Of a stretch of 64,000 bases of DNA, positions 47,193 through 56,479 are shown piece after piece. The notes beneath the pieces were generated by a model that saw only the letters and a program-made list of their open reading frames with translations, was not told the DNA's origin and did no database searches. The DNA is taken from positions 8,504,501 through 8,568,500 of the forward strand of contig NZ_CP147913.1 in the NCBI RefSeq assembly GCF_037414475.1, read 5' to 3'. The first letter of the stretch is position 1. Each line of letters opens with the position of its first letter. The translations under genes were made by a program, and so were the position numbers. Source of the stretch: Myxococcus stipitatus. GTDB lineage: Bacteria; Myxococcota; Myxococcia; Myxococcales; Myxococcaceae.

Positions 47193-47470
47193 CTGTTCTC
47201 ACCTCCAGGGCCTGTTTCAGGAGGCGCAGGCCCTTGCCCCTTCCGCGCCTCCTTCAACGCGTCCAGGCGGTCGAGCAGCTGCGACTCCTGCTCGTCGAAC
47301 TGCTCCTCCGTTATCTCGCCGCGCTCGAGCTCCCGGTACAGGTCGCTCAGGCGGGCGCGGAGGTCGGTCTGCTCCTTGGCCTGTTCGTCCTGTACGGCCT
47401 TGTGCACCGAGCGGAAGATCCACGCGATGCTCCGGACAGGGGCCATCAGGATGTCGTCCAGGATGATCAA
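47189..47470 (-). CDS. gvpG: gas vesicle protein GvpG
   Basis: A 93-residue protein: MIILDDILMAPVRSIAWIFR followed by a charged coiled-coil region (LRARLSDLYRELERGEITEE). This fits GvpG, an accessory protein required with GvpF and GvpL. It overlaps both neighbours by 4 bp. Confidence 0.93.
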   Translation of the reverse strand: MIILDDILMAPVRSIAWIFRSVHKAVQDEQAKEQTDLRARLSDLYRELERGEITEEQFDEQESQLLDRLDALKEARKGQGPAPPETGPGGENR

Positions 47471-48279
47471 GGCGCCCCCTGTGCTGCCTCCTCCTCCTCC
47501 TGCTCGAAGTGGATTCGCAGATGGGTGAAGTTGTACGGCGGCCAGGGGCCGGTCACGTCCACCTGGAAGTTCTCGGGCAGCGTCGCGGCCAGCTTTTCCA
47601 CGGCCGCGTTGAAGGCGTTGACCTTCTTTTGTGGCACCAGCGCGGCCAGATTCACCACCTCCGACTCATTGCGCGGCTCGTTGACCAGGGTCTGGCTGGC
47701 CACGGACTTGATTCCAGCGAGCACCCTGTCGGCGGTCTCCTCACGGAAGCCGTTGAGCATGTCGACGAAGCGCTTGCCCAGCTCGATCTTCTCTTCGCGC
47801 GACGGTTCCCCCTCGCGGTAGAGGTCGTCCCGCATCGCCTCGAGCTCGGGGAAGGCGTTGACGTAGTACCCGAACGCATTGGGGTCGCTCAGCCGGATTC
47901 GAAGGCCCAGCTCCACGTTCCCGCTCACCGCACGGAGCTGCGTGAGGAAGTCATTCTCGTGCTCTGCCAGGAGGTTCCGGACCTCCCGCTCGCTGCCGGC
48001 AATGATGCCGAACGCGACCGGCAGCATCGGCGCCTGGTCCATCACGTGGCCCAGCACCTTGCTGTGGGTGCTGAGGAGTTTGCGCTCCGGCCGAAGCGTC
48101 TGCTGCTCGATATCGCTGACGATGGCCGCCAGTTGTCCGGAGGTCACCGGGTGCAGGTCTGTATCCTCGATGCCGGGAATGTCGAGGTCGAGTGAGTCGA
48201 CCACCTCCATCGGAACCACCGCGTACAGGTAGCGTCCGTCTGGGGTGGACTTCTCGTGTCGAGTCTTGGCGCGTGGCAT
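47467..48279 (-). CDS. gas vesicle protein GvpF/GvpL family, copy 3
   Basis: About 270 residues. The N-terminal YLYAVVPMEVVDSLDLDIPG, middle PMLPVAFGIIAGSEREVRNL and C-terminal VDVTGPWPPYNFTHLRI are the GvpF/L signature. GvpF/L proteins are accessory or wall-associated; F interacts with GvpA. Two ATGs compete: 48297 has no clear ribosome site, whereas 48279 is preceded by AAAGGA at good spacing and is preferred. F and L cannot be told apart reliably from sequence. Confidence 0.9.
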   Translation of the reverse strand: MPRAKTRHEKSTPDGRYLYAVVPMEVVDSLDLDIPGIEDTDLHPVTSGQLAAIVSDIEQQTLRPERKLLSTHSKVLGHVMDQAPMLPVAFGIIAGSEREVRNLLAEHENDFLTQLRAVSGNVELGLRIRLSDPNAFGYYVNAFPELEAMRDDLYREGEPSREEKIELGKRFVDMLNGFREETADRVLAGIKSVASQTLVNEPRNESEVVNLAALVPQKKVNAFNAAVEKLAATLPENFQVDVTGPWPPYNFTHLRIHFEQEEEEAAQGAP

Positions 48280-48309
48280 GACGTTGTCCTTTCCCATTCA
48301 AGTGGGGAT

Positions 48310-48534
48310 TCAGACCGCGGCAGGCGCGGCCGCGGCGGCGGTGAGTCCGATGGCGTCGGCGTACTTGAGGTAGGTCTCGACCGAAGCGATCACGACGCGT
48401 GCCTCGATCGAGAGCACTTCGATGCCGACCAGCGAGACCTTCACCCAGGCATCGACCACGATTCCCTTGTCGAGGATCCGGTCGATGACGTCGCCCAACG
48501 AGGACGTCCCGGTAGAAGTTGAGACATTGGCCAT
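48310..48534 (-). CDS. gvpA: gas vesicle structural protein GvpA
   Basis: A 74-residue protein with the classical GvpA core: [53 protein letters not shown]. GvpA forms the hydrophobic ribs of the gas vesicle wall. A good AAAGGA ribosome site precedes it. It sits in the middle of the operon between two GvpF/L genes, separated by 7 and 30 bp, rather than at the front as in many clusters. Confidence 0.96.
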   Translation of the reverse strand: MANVSTSTGTSSLGDVIDRILDKGIVVDAWVKVSLVGIEVLSIEARVVIASVETYLKYADAIGLTAAAAAPAAV

Positions 48535-48541
48535 GACGTAT

Positions 48542-49309
48542 TCATCCTTTCTCTTGGAGGTGCTCCAGCTCGGCGAGGGCCGCGACGGCTGGCTTTGCCA
48601 GGTCCGCCACGAAGCCGTAGGGGGGCCACGGGCCGCTGCACATCACCTTGCCGGGGAAGTCTTTCTGGATGCGATGGAAGGTCTGCCGGAACTCGGCGAG
48701 TTTGGGGCGCTCCACCAGGAAGGCCATGGAGAGCAGCTGCCCGTCTGGGCGCGCGGCATGGTCCCAGGTGCAGCGGACGAACAGCTCAGAGAAGGCCGCC
48801 TGCGCCCGCTCCGCCAGGCGCCGGGCAGCGCGGTCCACACGTGTCTGCTGCGCGTAGAAGCGACGCCGGTTGTCCAGGTAGGCCCGTCCGCGGGTCTGGG
48901 CGTCCGCCTCGGTGGGTGCCCCTGTCTGCTCCGGGGGCTCGGCCATGTCCGACTCCTGGAACAGGATGCGCAGACCCATCTCCTCACAGCCCTCCACCTG
49001 GACCAGCGCGTCCGAGAACTGCCGCTCGTAGCGGCGCAGGAACTCCACCACCTGTTCGGGGTGATGGACGAAGCAGCCGTAGCGCATGGGCAACACCGTC
49101 CGTTGGCGGTGCAGCTGCTCGACCACCCGGGCGTACTCCAGCGCTTGCTCGATGCCGGCCGAGGAGGCCAGCTCCTCCTCCACCGGCGAGATGGCCGCTG
49201 CCAGGTTGCCGTGCTTCACCGCCATCAGCGGCGCCTGGTCCAGCCCTGGTGGCAGTGCCTCCTTCGCGGCCTGCCGTGCGTCCAGGATGCCGTACACAAT
49301 GGACTTCAC
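48542..49309 (-). CDS. gas vesicle protein GvpF/GvpL family, copy 2
   Basis: A 255-residue protein from GTG 49309: [40 protein letters not shown] and [20 protein letters not shown]. The final GPWPPY is the GvpF/L hallmark. The start overlaps the upstream gvpF/L stop by 4 bp. The open frame extends upstream but that portion is antisense noise. Confidence 0.9.
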   Translation of the reverse strand: MKSIVYGILDARQAAKEALPPGLDQAPLMAVKHGNLAAAISPVEEELASSAGIEQALEYARVVEQLHRQRTVLPMRYGCFVHHPEQVVEFLRRYERQFSDALVQVEGCEEMGLRILFQESDMAEPPEQTGAPTEADAQTRGRAYLDNRRRFYAQQTRVDRAARRLAERAQAAFSELFVRCTWDHAARPDGQLLSMAFLVERPKLAEFRQTFHRIQKDFPGKVMCSGPWPPYGFVADLAKPAVAALAELEHLQEKG

Positions 49310-50148
49310 GGCCGCTCCTCCAGACTGGGGCAGAAGCTGTAGGGGGGCCAGGGGCCGGTCACCTCCACCGTCAACCCCTGAGGCTGGTGGCGGGCCGCGA
49401 GCCGCCGCACGTGCTGGGTGAACCGCTGCACCTGTCCGGAGCGCACCAGGAACGCGGAGTTCAGCACCATGTCGTCCTGCCGGCCCGAGAGCCCGCGATC
49501 CGCCAGGCGCAGGGGTTTCACCGAGATTGCTTCCGGGGTGAGTTCCTCGCGGATGTGGGCCGCCAGTCTCTGTCCTTCGTTGCGGCCGCGCTCGTCGAGC
49601 TCGCGCTGCAGCTTCTTCTCGTGGAAGTAGCGCGCGCCGGGAGTCTCGGGGAGGTGCTGGAGGCGCTGGCGGAACTCGGGCGCCTGCTCCAGATGCGCGC
49701 GCAGGCGCTGGGCGTTGGCGTAGACCTTGACGGCCCATTCCTCCTTGTTGGCGATGTCGTCGAGGAAGCTGGAGATCTGCTGCCGGTGGGCGTCGACCAC
49801 CTCGGACAGCGCTCGTGGTGAGGAGAAGATGGCCCCGAAGCTCACCGGAAGCACCGGCGAGGACTGCATCACCTCCTCGAGCACGTGCTCGTGCCTGACG
49901 GCCCGAGGGGCCACCCACTCCAGGTCCTGGGTGTGTTCCGCGCCCTCCGGCCCCAGGAACTCCTCCATCGAGAGAGGACTGTAGATGGCGGCAAGGTTCC
50001 CCAGCTTCAGCGTCCGCACGTCGGCGGCGCCGCTGACTCCGGGAGCAGAGAATCGCTCCACCGCGCCCGCCCGCGTGAAGCCATAGACGTACAGGGCTTG
50101 CTGGCCCTTGCGCCGCCTCTGCACCTCGGGATGACCGTGGGCTCTCAT
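49306..50148 (-). CDS. gas vesicle protein GvpF/GvpL family, copy 1
   Basis: A 280-residue protein from ATG 50148: GQQALYVYGFTRAGAVERFS, SSPVLPVSFGAIFSSPRALS and [20 protein letters not shown]. It is the third member of the family in this operon. Its start overlaps the CDC48-like gene stop and its end overlaps the next gvpF/L start, both by 4 bp, so expression should be tightly coupled. Confidence 0.9.
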   Translation of the reverse strand: MRAHGHPEVQRRRKGQQALYVYGFTRAGAVERFSAPGVSGAADVRTLKLGNLAAIYSPLSMEEFLGPEGAEHTQDLEWVAPRAVRHEHVLEEVMQSSPVLPVSFGAIFSSPRALSEVVDAHRQQISSFLDDIANKEEWAVKVYANAQRLRAHLEQAPEFRQRLQHLPETPGARYFHEKKLQRELDERGRNEGQRLAAHIREELTPEAISVKPLRLADRGLSGRQDDMVLNSAFLVRSGQVQRFTQHVRRLAARHQPQGLTVEVTGPWPPYSFCPSLEERP

Positions 50149-52280
50149 GGCCGGCGTGCCCCCTTGTGACCACGGATTGCCTTGAGCAGGCTCTCGGAGG
50201 TGATGACGAGGCGCTTTCCCTTGCCGCTGATGATGTGACGCACGGCATCCCAGGCGGCCTGGTTGCACACGGCCTGGATGTCGGCGCCGGAGAAGGAGTC
50301 GCTGCGTGCGGCGAGCACGTCCAGGTCGAGGTCCTTCGCCACGGGTTTGTCGCGCAGGTGGACCTGGAAGATTTCGCGCCGCGCCTCGCGGTCCGGGAGC
50401 GGCACGTCGACGAGCAGGTCGAAGCGTCCCGGGCGCAGCAGCGCGGGGTCGAGCAGGTCCGCGCGGTTGGTGGCCGCGAGCACCAGCACGCCGGTCAGCT
50501 CCTCGATGCCATCCATCTCGGACAGGAACTGGCTGACGACCCTCTCCGTGACGCGCTCGTCCATCCCCCCGGAGGAGCGCGTCGGCACGAGCGAGTCGAT
50601 CTCGTCGAAGAAGATGATGCAGGGGGCCGCCTGACGGGCCTTCTGGAAGAGCTCGCGCACCCCCTTCTCGGACTCCCCCACGAACTTGCTGAGCAGCGCC
50701 GGGCCCTTGACCGAGATGAAGTTGACCTGACTCTCGTGGGCGGCGGCCTTGGCCATCAGCGTCTTGCCGCAGCCGGGAGGGCCGCTCAGCAGCACGCCCT
50801 TGGGAGGCCGGACCTTGGCCCGCGCGAACTCCTCGGGGTACCGCAGCGGCCACTCCACCGCCTCGATGAGCCGCTGTTTGAGCTGCCCCAGTCCGCCCAC
50901 GTCCTTCCAGCCCACGTCCGGGGTCTCCACGAACACCTCGCGGATCGCCGAGGGCCCCACCTCGTGCAGCGCCGCCTGGAAGTCGGCCATCGTCACCTGG
51001 ACCTGCATCAGCTCGTCATAGGGAATCTCGGCCGAGGCGAAGTCGATGTGGGGAATCAGCCGGCGCAGGCAGAGCATCGCCGCCTCGCGGCACAGGGCCT
51101 GGAGGTCTGCGCCGACGAAGCCATGTGTCACGGCCGCCAGATGGTCCAGGTCCACGTCCTCCGCCAGCGGCATGCCCCGGCTGTGGATGGCGAGGATTTC
51201 ATTGCGCGCCGTGCGGTCCGGGATGGAGATGGCGATCTCCCGGTCGAACCGCCCTGGGCGGCGCAGCGCCGGGTCCAGCACGTTGGGGATGTTGGTGGCG
51301 GCCAGCACGATGACGTGCCGGCGTTGGGCCAGGCCATCCATCAGCGACAGCAGCTGCGCGACCACGCGCTTCTCCACCTCGCCCTGCACGTTCTCGCGCC
51401 GGGGCGCGATGGCGTCTATCTCGTCCACGAAGATGATGGCCGGGGCCTTGCGCTGGGCCTCGTCGAAGATCTGCCGGAGGTGGGCCTCACTCTCTCCGTA
51501 GAACTTGTGCATGATCTCAGGGCCGGTGATGGTGAAGAACGCCGCCGCCGTCTCGTTGGCCACCGCCCGGGCGATCAGCGTCTTGCCGCAGCCCGGCGGG
51601 CCATACAGCAGCACCCCCTTGGGCGCGTCGATGCCGAGCCGCTCGAACACCTCCGGATACCGCAGCGGCAGCTCCACGATCTCCCGGATGCGGCCCAGCT
51701 CCCGCTTCAGCCCACCCACGTCCTCGTAGCTGACGGCGCGCGCCCGCTCGTGCGCCACCTTCTCCTTCTCCGGCGCCTTGGCGACCTCCAGCGAGGTGTT
51801 GGGCTGAATCACCACCGCCCCCACGGGAGCGGTCTCGACGACGCGGAAGTCAGCCGTGCGGCTGCCGAACAGCAGCGCCCGGACCCGGTCTCCCTTCACC
51901 ACCGGCAGTCCATCCAGCAGCGTGCCGATGTAGGCCAGGTCACGCTGCGTGGGGGTGAACTCCAGGGGCGCCAGCACGACCTTCTCGGCGTGTCGGGCAG
52001 GGGCCAGGGTCAACTTCACGGGCTCGTCCAACTGCACCCCGGTGTTGGCCCGCGTCACCCCGTCAATCTGGAGGATTCCTCGCCCCCGGACGTCCGGGTA
52101 GGCGGGCATCACCCTAGCCGCGCTGCGGCGCTTGCCGGACAGCGTGACGATGTCGCCGATCTGCGCCCCCAGCCGCTGCATGTCGGCGGGGTCCATGCGC
52201 GCGAGGCCTCGGCCCAGGTCCTTGCCGAGGGCCTCGGCGGCACGCAGCGTCCGCGGATGTTCCCGTGTCGCCACGCTCAC
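50145..52280 (-). CDS. CDC48/VCP-like tandem AAA ATPase in gas vesicle operon
   Basis: A 711-residue protein with an N-terminal CDC48-N-like domain at about residues 10-180 ([20 protein letters not shown]) and two AAA modules. Module 1: Walker A GPPGCGKT near 227, Walker [11 protein letters not shown], Arg fingers RRPGRFDR. Module 2: Walker A GPPGCGKT near 500, Walker [18 protein letters not shown]. Both are intact, so it should hydrolyse ATP and remodel or unfold proteins as a hexamer. It overlaps both operon neighbours by 4 bp. No GvpN (MoxR-type ATPase) gene is present, so this enzyme may supply the ATP-driven assembly step; that is an inference. Confidence 0.94.
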   Translation of the reverse strand: MSVATREHPRTLRAAEALGKDLGRGLARMDPADMQRLGAQIGDIVTLSGKRRSAARVMPAYPDVRGRGILQIDGVTRANTGVQLDEPVKLTLAPARHAEKVVLAPLEFTPTQRDLAYIGTLLDGLPVVKGDRVRALLFGSRTADFRVVETAPVGAVVIQPNTSLEVAKAPEKEKVAHERARAVSYEDVGGLKRELGRIREIVELPLRYPEVFERLGIDAPKGVLLYGPPGCGKTLIARAVANETAAAFFTITGPEIMHKFYGESEAHLRQIFDEAQRKAPAIIFVDEIDAIAPRRENVQGEVEKRVVAQLLSLMDGLAQRRHVIVLAATNIPNVLDPALRRPGRFDREIAISIPDRTARNEILAIHSRGMPLAEDVDLDHLAAVTHGFVGADLQALCREAAMLCLRRLIPHIDFASAEIPYDELMQVQVTMADFQAALHEVGPSAIREVFVETPDVGWKDVGGLGQLKQRLIEAVEWPLRYPEEFARAKVRPPKGVLLSGPPGCGKTLMAKAAAHESQVNFISVKGPALLSKFVGESEKGVRELFQKARQAAPCIIFFDEIDSLVPTRSSGGMDERVTERVVSQFLSEMDGIEELTGVLVLAATNRADLLDPALLRPGRFDLLVDVPLPDREARREIFQVHLRDKPVAKDLDLDVLAARSDSFSGADIQAVCNQAAWDAVRHIISGKGKRLVITSESLLKAIRGHKGARRP

Positions 52281-52801
52281 GAGCGGCTCTCCTCCTGGGC
52301 GGTGAGGCGGATCTCGAGCACGCCGTTGCGGCAGAGGGTGTGCATCTGCTGGCGGGTGGAGCGCCTGGGGAGCAGGACCTCCTTGTGGTACTTGAGCGCC
52401 CCATGCTCGGCGTGCAGGGTCAGGATGTCTTCGCGGAGCTCCAGCGTGATGTCCTTGCGGTCGACACCTGGCAGCTCGGCCACCACCAGCACGTCCGGCC
52501 CCTCTTCGAAGACATCCACCAGGGGCTCTCGGATGGGGTGGACGACCGCCTTGCCGGTCTGGTGGTCCTGGCGGATGTTCCCGAAGGGCTCCACGCGCGG
52601 GATGCTGCTCGGTTGACCGGGTGTGCCTCCCCCGAACCGCACGTTGAAGCCATACACGCCCCTGAGCCCCTGGTCGGAGGCTCCGAACTCTCCGGAGCGT
52701 TGGAGCTGTTCGCCCTTCTCCGCGAGCTCCGCCAGTTTCGTGACGAGGGTGGTGATTCCTTCGAGGAACCCTCCACCGCTGATGCCGGTCTTCTCTGTCA
52801 T
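52277..52801 (-). CDS. Hsp20-family chaperone, gas vesicle GvpH-like
   Basis: A 174-residue protein with a C-terminal alpha-crystallin domain (PLVDVFEEGPDVLVVAELPG, VDRKDITLELREDILTLHAE, VLEIRL end). The N-terminal part (GGGFLEGITTLVTKLAELAE) is as in GvpH-type gas vesicle Hsp20 proteins. It is the first gene of the operon and probably keeps hydrophobic GvpA/J/S soluble. It overlaps the ATPase gene by 4 bp. Confidence 0.88.
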   Translation of the reverse strand: MTEKTGISGGGFLEGITTLVTKLAELAEKGEQLQRSGEFGASDQGLRGVYGFNVRFGGGTPGQPSSIPRVEPFGNIRQDHQTGKAVVHPIREPLVDVFEEGPDVLVVAELPGVDRKDITLELREDILTLHAEHGALKYHKEVLLPRRSTRQQMHTLCRNGVLEIRLTAQEESRS

Positions 52802-53134
52802 TGATTCACCTGCCGTGATTCAACGCTGTGGCATCCCCCCCGCCATGCCCAGCGGCAAGACTCGAGCGCGGGGATTCCGCCCGCCCCACGCCCAGCGAGG
52901 AGCGGCACGGAGAGGGGCCGGCTGGTGATGCCTGGTCGGCGGGTATCGGCGCATCGCCTGAGGGGGCTCGGCAGTCATGGCGACCCCCTGCCCATCGCCC
53001 GGGAGGTGGCATATCGACCTTGGGAGGGACGGGGCCGCCTCACCTCCCTGAACTTCGCCGCCTGTCGTGTCTACGTTCTCCATGGACAACGCATGCGCGT
53101 CCGGTGCGCGTATGCGTCAGCGGTGTGAGCACCC
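52802..53134. promoter_or_regulatory. divergent intergenic region: promoter of the gas vesicle operon
   Basis: About 330 bp between the divergent gas vesicle operon and the 53135 gene. No gene is visible. It must hold promoters for both directions; I could not identify a clean -24/-12 or -35/-10 pair. Confidence 0.5.
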
Positions 53135-54415
53135 ATGGCCTTGGTCAAAGGAAACGCGAACGAGGGGAACACGCGCAAGCGCGCCCAGCAAGAGACGTTC
53201 CCCCAGGATGGACAGGCGCAGGAGATGGAACGGTTCCACTCGCAACGCGAGGCGCTCATCGCCGACGTTGCGCAGTCCGGAGCGAGGCTCCTCACGGTCG
53301 CGGCCAGGCGGTTGCCGACCGTGCTGACGCGGCCCGTGCTCGAGGGGGGAAGCCGCATTCTCCAGGACACGGCCCTCTACCTCCAGGAAGGGTCGATGGA
53401 GGAGTGGCTCCACGACGCTCAAAAAAAGCTGAAGGAGAGGCCGGGGAGCTCCATCCTCGGGCTCCTGGGCATTGGACTGCTCGCCGGGCGGCTGCTCCGC
53501 AAGATGGCGGAGAAGGGGGGCAAGAAGGGCGGGGCCGAGGCCTTCCGAGAACACGTGCGCGAGAGCATGTTCCTGGCGACCCACGGTGGAGTGGGGCGGC
53601 CCCCTGCCGCCACACGTCAGCGGTTGATGAGGGGTGGCGCGGGTGGATCGTCGACGCAGGGAGGAGTGGCCGAGGGCTTCAAGGAGCGATTGCGCGAAGG
53701 CATGTCCATGGCGACCCATGGTGGTGGAGTGGGGCGGCCCCCGGCCGCGACGCGCCTGCGCCTGCAGAAAGCTGGAGGGCCGAAGCAGGGGCCGCCACGC
53801 AAGCGCGACGTGGACGTGAAGGAGCGAGAGCCGCGAGAGCCCGCGGTGAGGGCGAAGGAAGTGGCGCGAGACGTCGCCGAGGGCACCCAGGACGCAACAC
53901 GCGCCTTTGACGAGGTCACCAAGCGCGCCCAGGGGGCAACACGCTCGTTCGCGGAGGCGACCCGGGGGGCGGCGCGCGAGGGCGGCAAGGTTGCGAGCGG
54001 CGCACGCAAGGCGATGAAGGACACAACGCGCGAGGTCGCTCGAGGGGCCGCGAAGCCAGGGGGGAAGAAGTCGCCGCCCAGCACCGAGGCCACGTCCACG
54101 AAGGCGCCCGCGCAAGAGTCGGGCGGCTACCTCGGCATGGGGGCCTTCCCCGTCCGGCTGCCGGGGAGTCTTGCGAAGGCCCATGGCACCCAGAGCGGCC
54201 TCAAGATCGCGAGCGTGGAGCCGGATGGCCCGGCCGAGGAGGCGGGGCTGCATCCGGGTGACACGCTGCTCACGCTCGAGGGTCAGCCCTTGCGAGAGGT
54301 GGATGACCTGGTCGCGCGGCTGCCTCCGGAAAGTGTGGGCCAGACCGTGCACGCCAAGGTGCTGCGCGCCGGGGCTGCCAGGGACATCGACCTCACCGTT
54401 GGCGCGCACCCCTGA
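53135..54415 (+). CDS. PDZ-domain protein with basic Ala/Lys-rich linker, next to gas vesicle operon
   Basis: A 426-residue protein. The N-terminal 130 residues include a short hydrophobic segment (SSILGLLGIGLLAGRLLRKM) like that of DUF3618/YqjD-type membrane-associated proteins. The centre is a Lys/Arg/Ala/Thr-rich linker with a duplicated segment (MFLATHGGVGRPPAATRQRL and MSMATHGGGVGRPPAATRLR). The last 85 residues are a PDZ domain (GLKIASVEPDGPAEEAGLHP, GDTLLTLEGQPLREVDDL). It is divergent from the gas vesicle operon. A role in vesicle anchoring or regulation is possible but not shown. Confidence 0.72.
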   Translation: MALVKGNANEGNTRKRAQQETFPQDGQAQEMERFHSQREALIADVAQSGARLLTVAARRLPTVLTRPVLEGGSRILQDTALYLQEGSMEEWLHDAQKKLKERPGSSILGLLGIGLLAGRLLRKMAEKGGKKGGAEAFREHVRESMFLATHGGVGRPPAATRQRLMRGGAGGSSTQGGVAEGFKERLREGMSMATHGGGVGRPPAATRLRLQKAGGPKQGPPRKRDVDVKEREPREPAVRAKEVARDVAEGTQDATRAFDEVTKRAQGATRSFAEATRGAAREGGKVASGARKAMKDTTREVARGAAKPGGKKSPPSTEATSTKAPAQESGGYLGMGAFPVRLPGSLAKAHGTQSGLKIASVEPDGPAEEAGLHPGDTLLTLEGQPLREVDDLVARLPPESVGQTVHAKVLRAGAARDIDLTVGAHP

Positions 54416-54442
54416 GCCGGGTGTCGCGAGCGCTCATGCGGC

Positions 54443-54997
54443 TCACGATGGCTTGACGGAGTCGGAGGAGGAGGTGCGGGGCCTGCGCCGGGCATCTCGG
54501 GGGCGTTCGCCGTGCGCCTCGGACTTCGTGGAGGCCGCCTCACGGGTCTGGGGTTTTCCGCCGCGGGCGTGGGCCTTGCTGCGTGTCCGTGCCTCCTTCT
54601 GGGGCTGGCGCGTGCTGGGCTCGGAGGGTGTGTGGCGTTCACCGGAAGTGGGGATGGGCAGGAGCGCTGCCGCGAGCACCCCCACCGTGAGGGCGCTGAG
54701 GCCCAGCGGCACCGCGTGTTCCTTGAGCTGATGCCTGGCCCAGCGCTGGGCCACGCGCGCGCCGACGCTGACTTTCCAAGAAGGGCGTATCTGCTTCCTC
54801 ATGCTCGAGCTGGCACCGCGTGCTCTCCGAGTCATGGAACGGGCCTTCTCTGTCATGGAGCGGGCCTTCTCTTCTGTACCTGTACCGGCATCCGACCCGC
54901 GACCCCATGGGATCAGGCGGCGCAGACCCGTCCGTCTGCCCGCGGCGTCGGTCTTTCGTGTCACGTCTGCATCGGTCGGCCTCGGCTGCTCTTGCAT
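54443..54997 (-). CDS. small basic protein with one membrane helix (DUF3618-like)
   Basis: A 184-residue protein starting at ATG 54997. The middle (SSSMRKQIRPSWKVSVGARV) and hydrophobic helix (HAVPLGLSALTVGVLAAALL) resemble DUF3618 proteins. The N- and C-terminal parts are Arg/Lys/Thr-rich and probably disordered. It converges on the PDZ gene, which carries a similar short hydrophobic segment. Together they may be envelope-associated partners of the gas vesicle locus; this is inference. Confidence 0.6.
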   Translation of the reverse strand: MQEQPRPTDADVTRKTDAAGRRTGLRRLIPWGRGSDAGTGTEEKARSMTEKARSMTRRARGASSSMRKQIRPSWKVSVGARVAQRWARHQLKEHAVPLGLSALTVGVLAAALLPIPTSGERHTPSEPSTRQPQKEARTRSKAHARGGKPQTREAASTKSEAHGERPRDARRRPRTSSSDSVKPS

Positions 54998-55680
54998 GAC
55001 CCACACCTCCTCATCGACGGCAGCGCTCGAGGCACACGGTTCGTTGTGTCCCGTCACCGTCCTGGTCCCGATGCATGGACGACTTCCGCCTTCATCTAGG
55101 GTTAGGGTCAGGCGTGGTCTATCGCAATGGCCCGCAGGCGAGCGGGGCGGCGCGGGCGTGGCTACACGCAGCCCGATTCGCTGACCTGGGAACGGAGGAG
55201 CGGCGCCGTGAGGAGCAGCGTCAGGCCGATGCGCTCTTGGAGCAGAGGCAGCAATGGCAGCGGACCCATCCAAGTCCAGGTCTCTCCGCGTCGGCGGCCC
55301 GACAGGAGGCCGGAGGCTGTCCAGCTGATCGCGTCGAGCGCCCGGGTAGACCTGACCTCAAACTCTTGGGGGGCGCGGAGCGTGGTCAAGGAGCTCAGCC
55401 ATTGCTTGCGCCCGGTAGTGCCTGACACTGGCGGTCCTGCTCCAGGTCGAGCAGAACCTGGGCTCCCGTTTGAGCTTCCCGGGCCGGGTCACTCGGTCCG
55501 GGCGGTGGAAACAGGCATAGGAGGGCAGGGCGGCGTTGGGATGGCTTGGGGGCGAGGGGGGCTGTACGCCTGCTGAACAGCCCGGTGGGGTGGCGTTTCA
55601 GCGACCCTCGGCTACACGCGCCTCGTGGGTAGCCACCTCATACCCACTCTCGTGGCCATCCGCGGACACGCGTGGACAAC
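54998..55680. other. gene-poor stretch upstream of tRNA-Met
   Basis: About 680 bp. Short open frames exist in several phases but none has a ribosome site, a recognisable domain or a stable reading preference. I see no convincing gene, repeat or RNA here. Confidence 0.5.
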
Positions 55681-55716
55681 AAAAAGCCCCCGGAATCTTG
55701 ACGATTCCGAGGGCTC
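55681..55716 (-). terminator. rho-independent terminator of the tRNA-Met gene
   Basis: Just past the tRNA 3' end, the minus strand forms a strong hairpin (GCCCTCGGAATC / GATTCCGGGGGC, one G-T pair) followed by TTTTT. Confidence 0.88.
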
Positions 55717-55721
55717 TTATG

Positions 55722-55795
55722 TGGCCAGGGTCAGACTTGAACTGACTACCTGCGGATTATGAGACCGCCGCTCTAACCAGGTGAGCTACCTGGCC
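55722..55795 (-). tRNA. tRNA-Met (CAT), elongator type
   Basis: A 74-nt cloverleaf. The acceptor stem is GGCCAGG / CCTGGCC plus A73, D arm GCTC/GAGC, anticodon loop CTCATAA with anticodon CAT, a 5-nt variable loop and T arm GTCAG/CTGAC with a TTCAAGT loop. The first acceptor pair is G-C, so it is the elongator or a CAT-decoding isoleucine tRNA rather than initiator. The CCA end is not encoded. The anticodon stem has four good pairs and a T-T mismatch next to the loop. Confidence 0.93.
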
Positions 55796-55849
55796 GTGAA
55801 GTACCGGCCCCCTATACCGGGTGCGACGCGTCACTGCAAGGACTTCGAC

Positions 55850-55885
55850 ACGAAGTCGTCGAACAGGACGAAGTCGTCGAACAGG
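55850..55885. repeat. 18-bp tandem duplication upstream of tRNA-Met
   Basis: ACGAAGTCGTCGAACAGG is present twice in direct succession. Just before it lies GACTTCG ACA CGAAGTC, an inverted repeat. This is the promoter side of the tRNA gene. Confidence 0.85.
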
Positions 55886-56435
55886 TTCGGTGTTGGCGGG
55901 AGGACGGGGCGGGGGCGACGCCGTATCTCGTGGGGGGACGCGGGGATGAGCATCACGAGCAGGGGCGGCCTCCACTCCATGTGAAAAGCAGGGCCTCTCA
56001 GCCACAGGTCTCGGGTTCAGATGGGCCAGGGGGCATCCGGCCAGTGACACAGGCCCTTCGCATCCTTCTTGATGGGGGGGGGCTGCGGTCCTTCAGGAGG
56101 GGCGCGGGGACATCATCGACGAGGGCCTTGTGTAGGCAACGACGATGGCGCCGAGAACGGGGCAGGGCCCGGCGCCCATCGACACGCCGACGGTCGCTGT
56201 CTGCGGCGAGCCGCAGAGCGGCCCTGGCCTGACCGGCGACGAGAGTTGCTCGGGTGGGGGGCCCTGTTCGCGCCGATGTCCACCACGGTTCCGCCCTCTG
56301 TTGCTGGAGTATTCGCTCACCCAGTTCATTCATGAGGTAGAGCGGCACCCGCGCTGATTGGGGCGCGTCATCGTCACCTTGGCGCGAGAGTTGTTGGGAC
56401 GGCTGCGTTCTGGATGCAGGAGACTGCATCCGAAG

Positions 56436-56479
56436 CCAGGACAAGCGCCACCAGGAGGTCCTCGTGGCGCTTGTCCTGG
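56436..56479. terminator. long hairpin downstream of the PPC lipoprotein
   Basis: A perfect 16-bp inverted repeat (CCAGGACAAGCGCCAC / GTGGCGCTTGTCCTGG) with a 12-nt loop, 78 bp beyond the stop of the minus-strand gene. There is no T-run. It could be a terminator or a remnant of a mobile element end. Confidence 0.5.

Noticed and set aside
50166-52616. 816-codon plus-strand frame opposite the CDC48-like ATPase
   Set aside because: Antisense shadow; no motif, and the minus strand carries intact AAA modules.
53000-53020. TGGCAT...TTGG resembling a sigma-54 promoter before the 53135 gene
   Set aside because: Spacing between the GG and GC elements is two bases too long.
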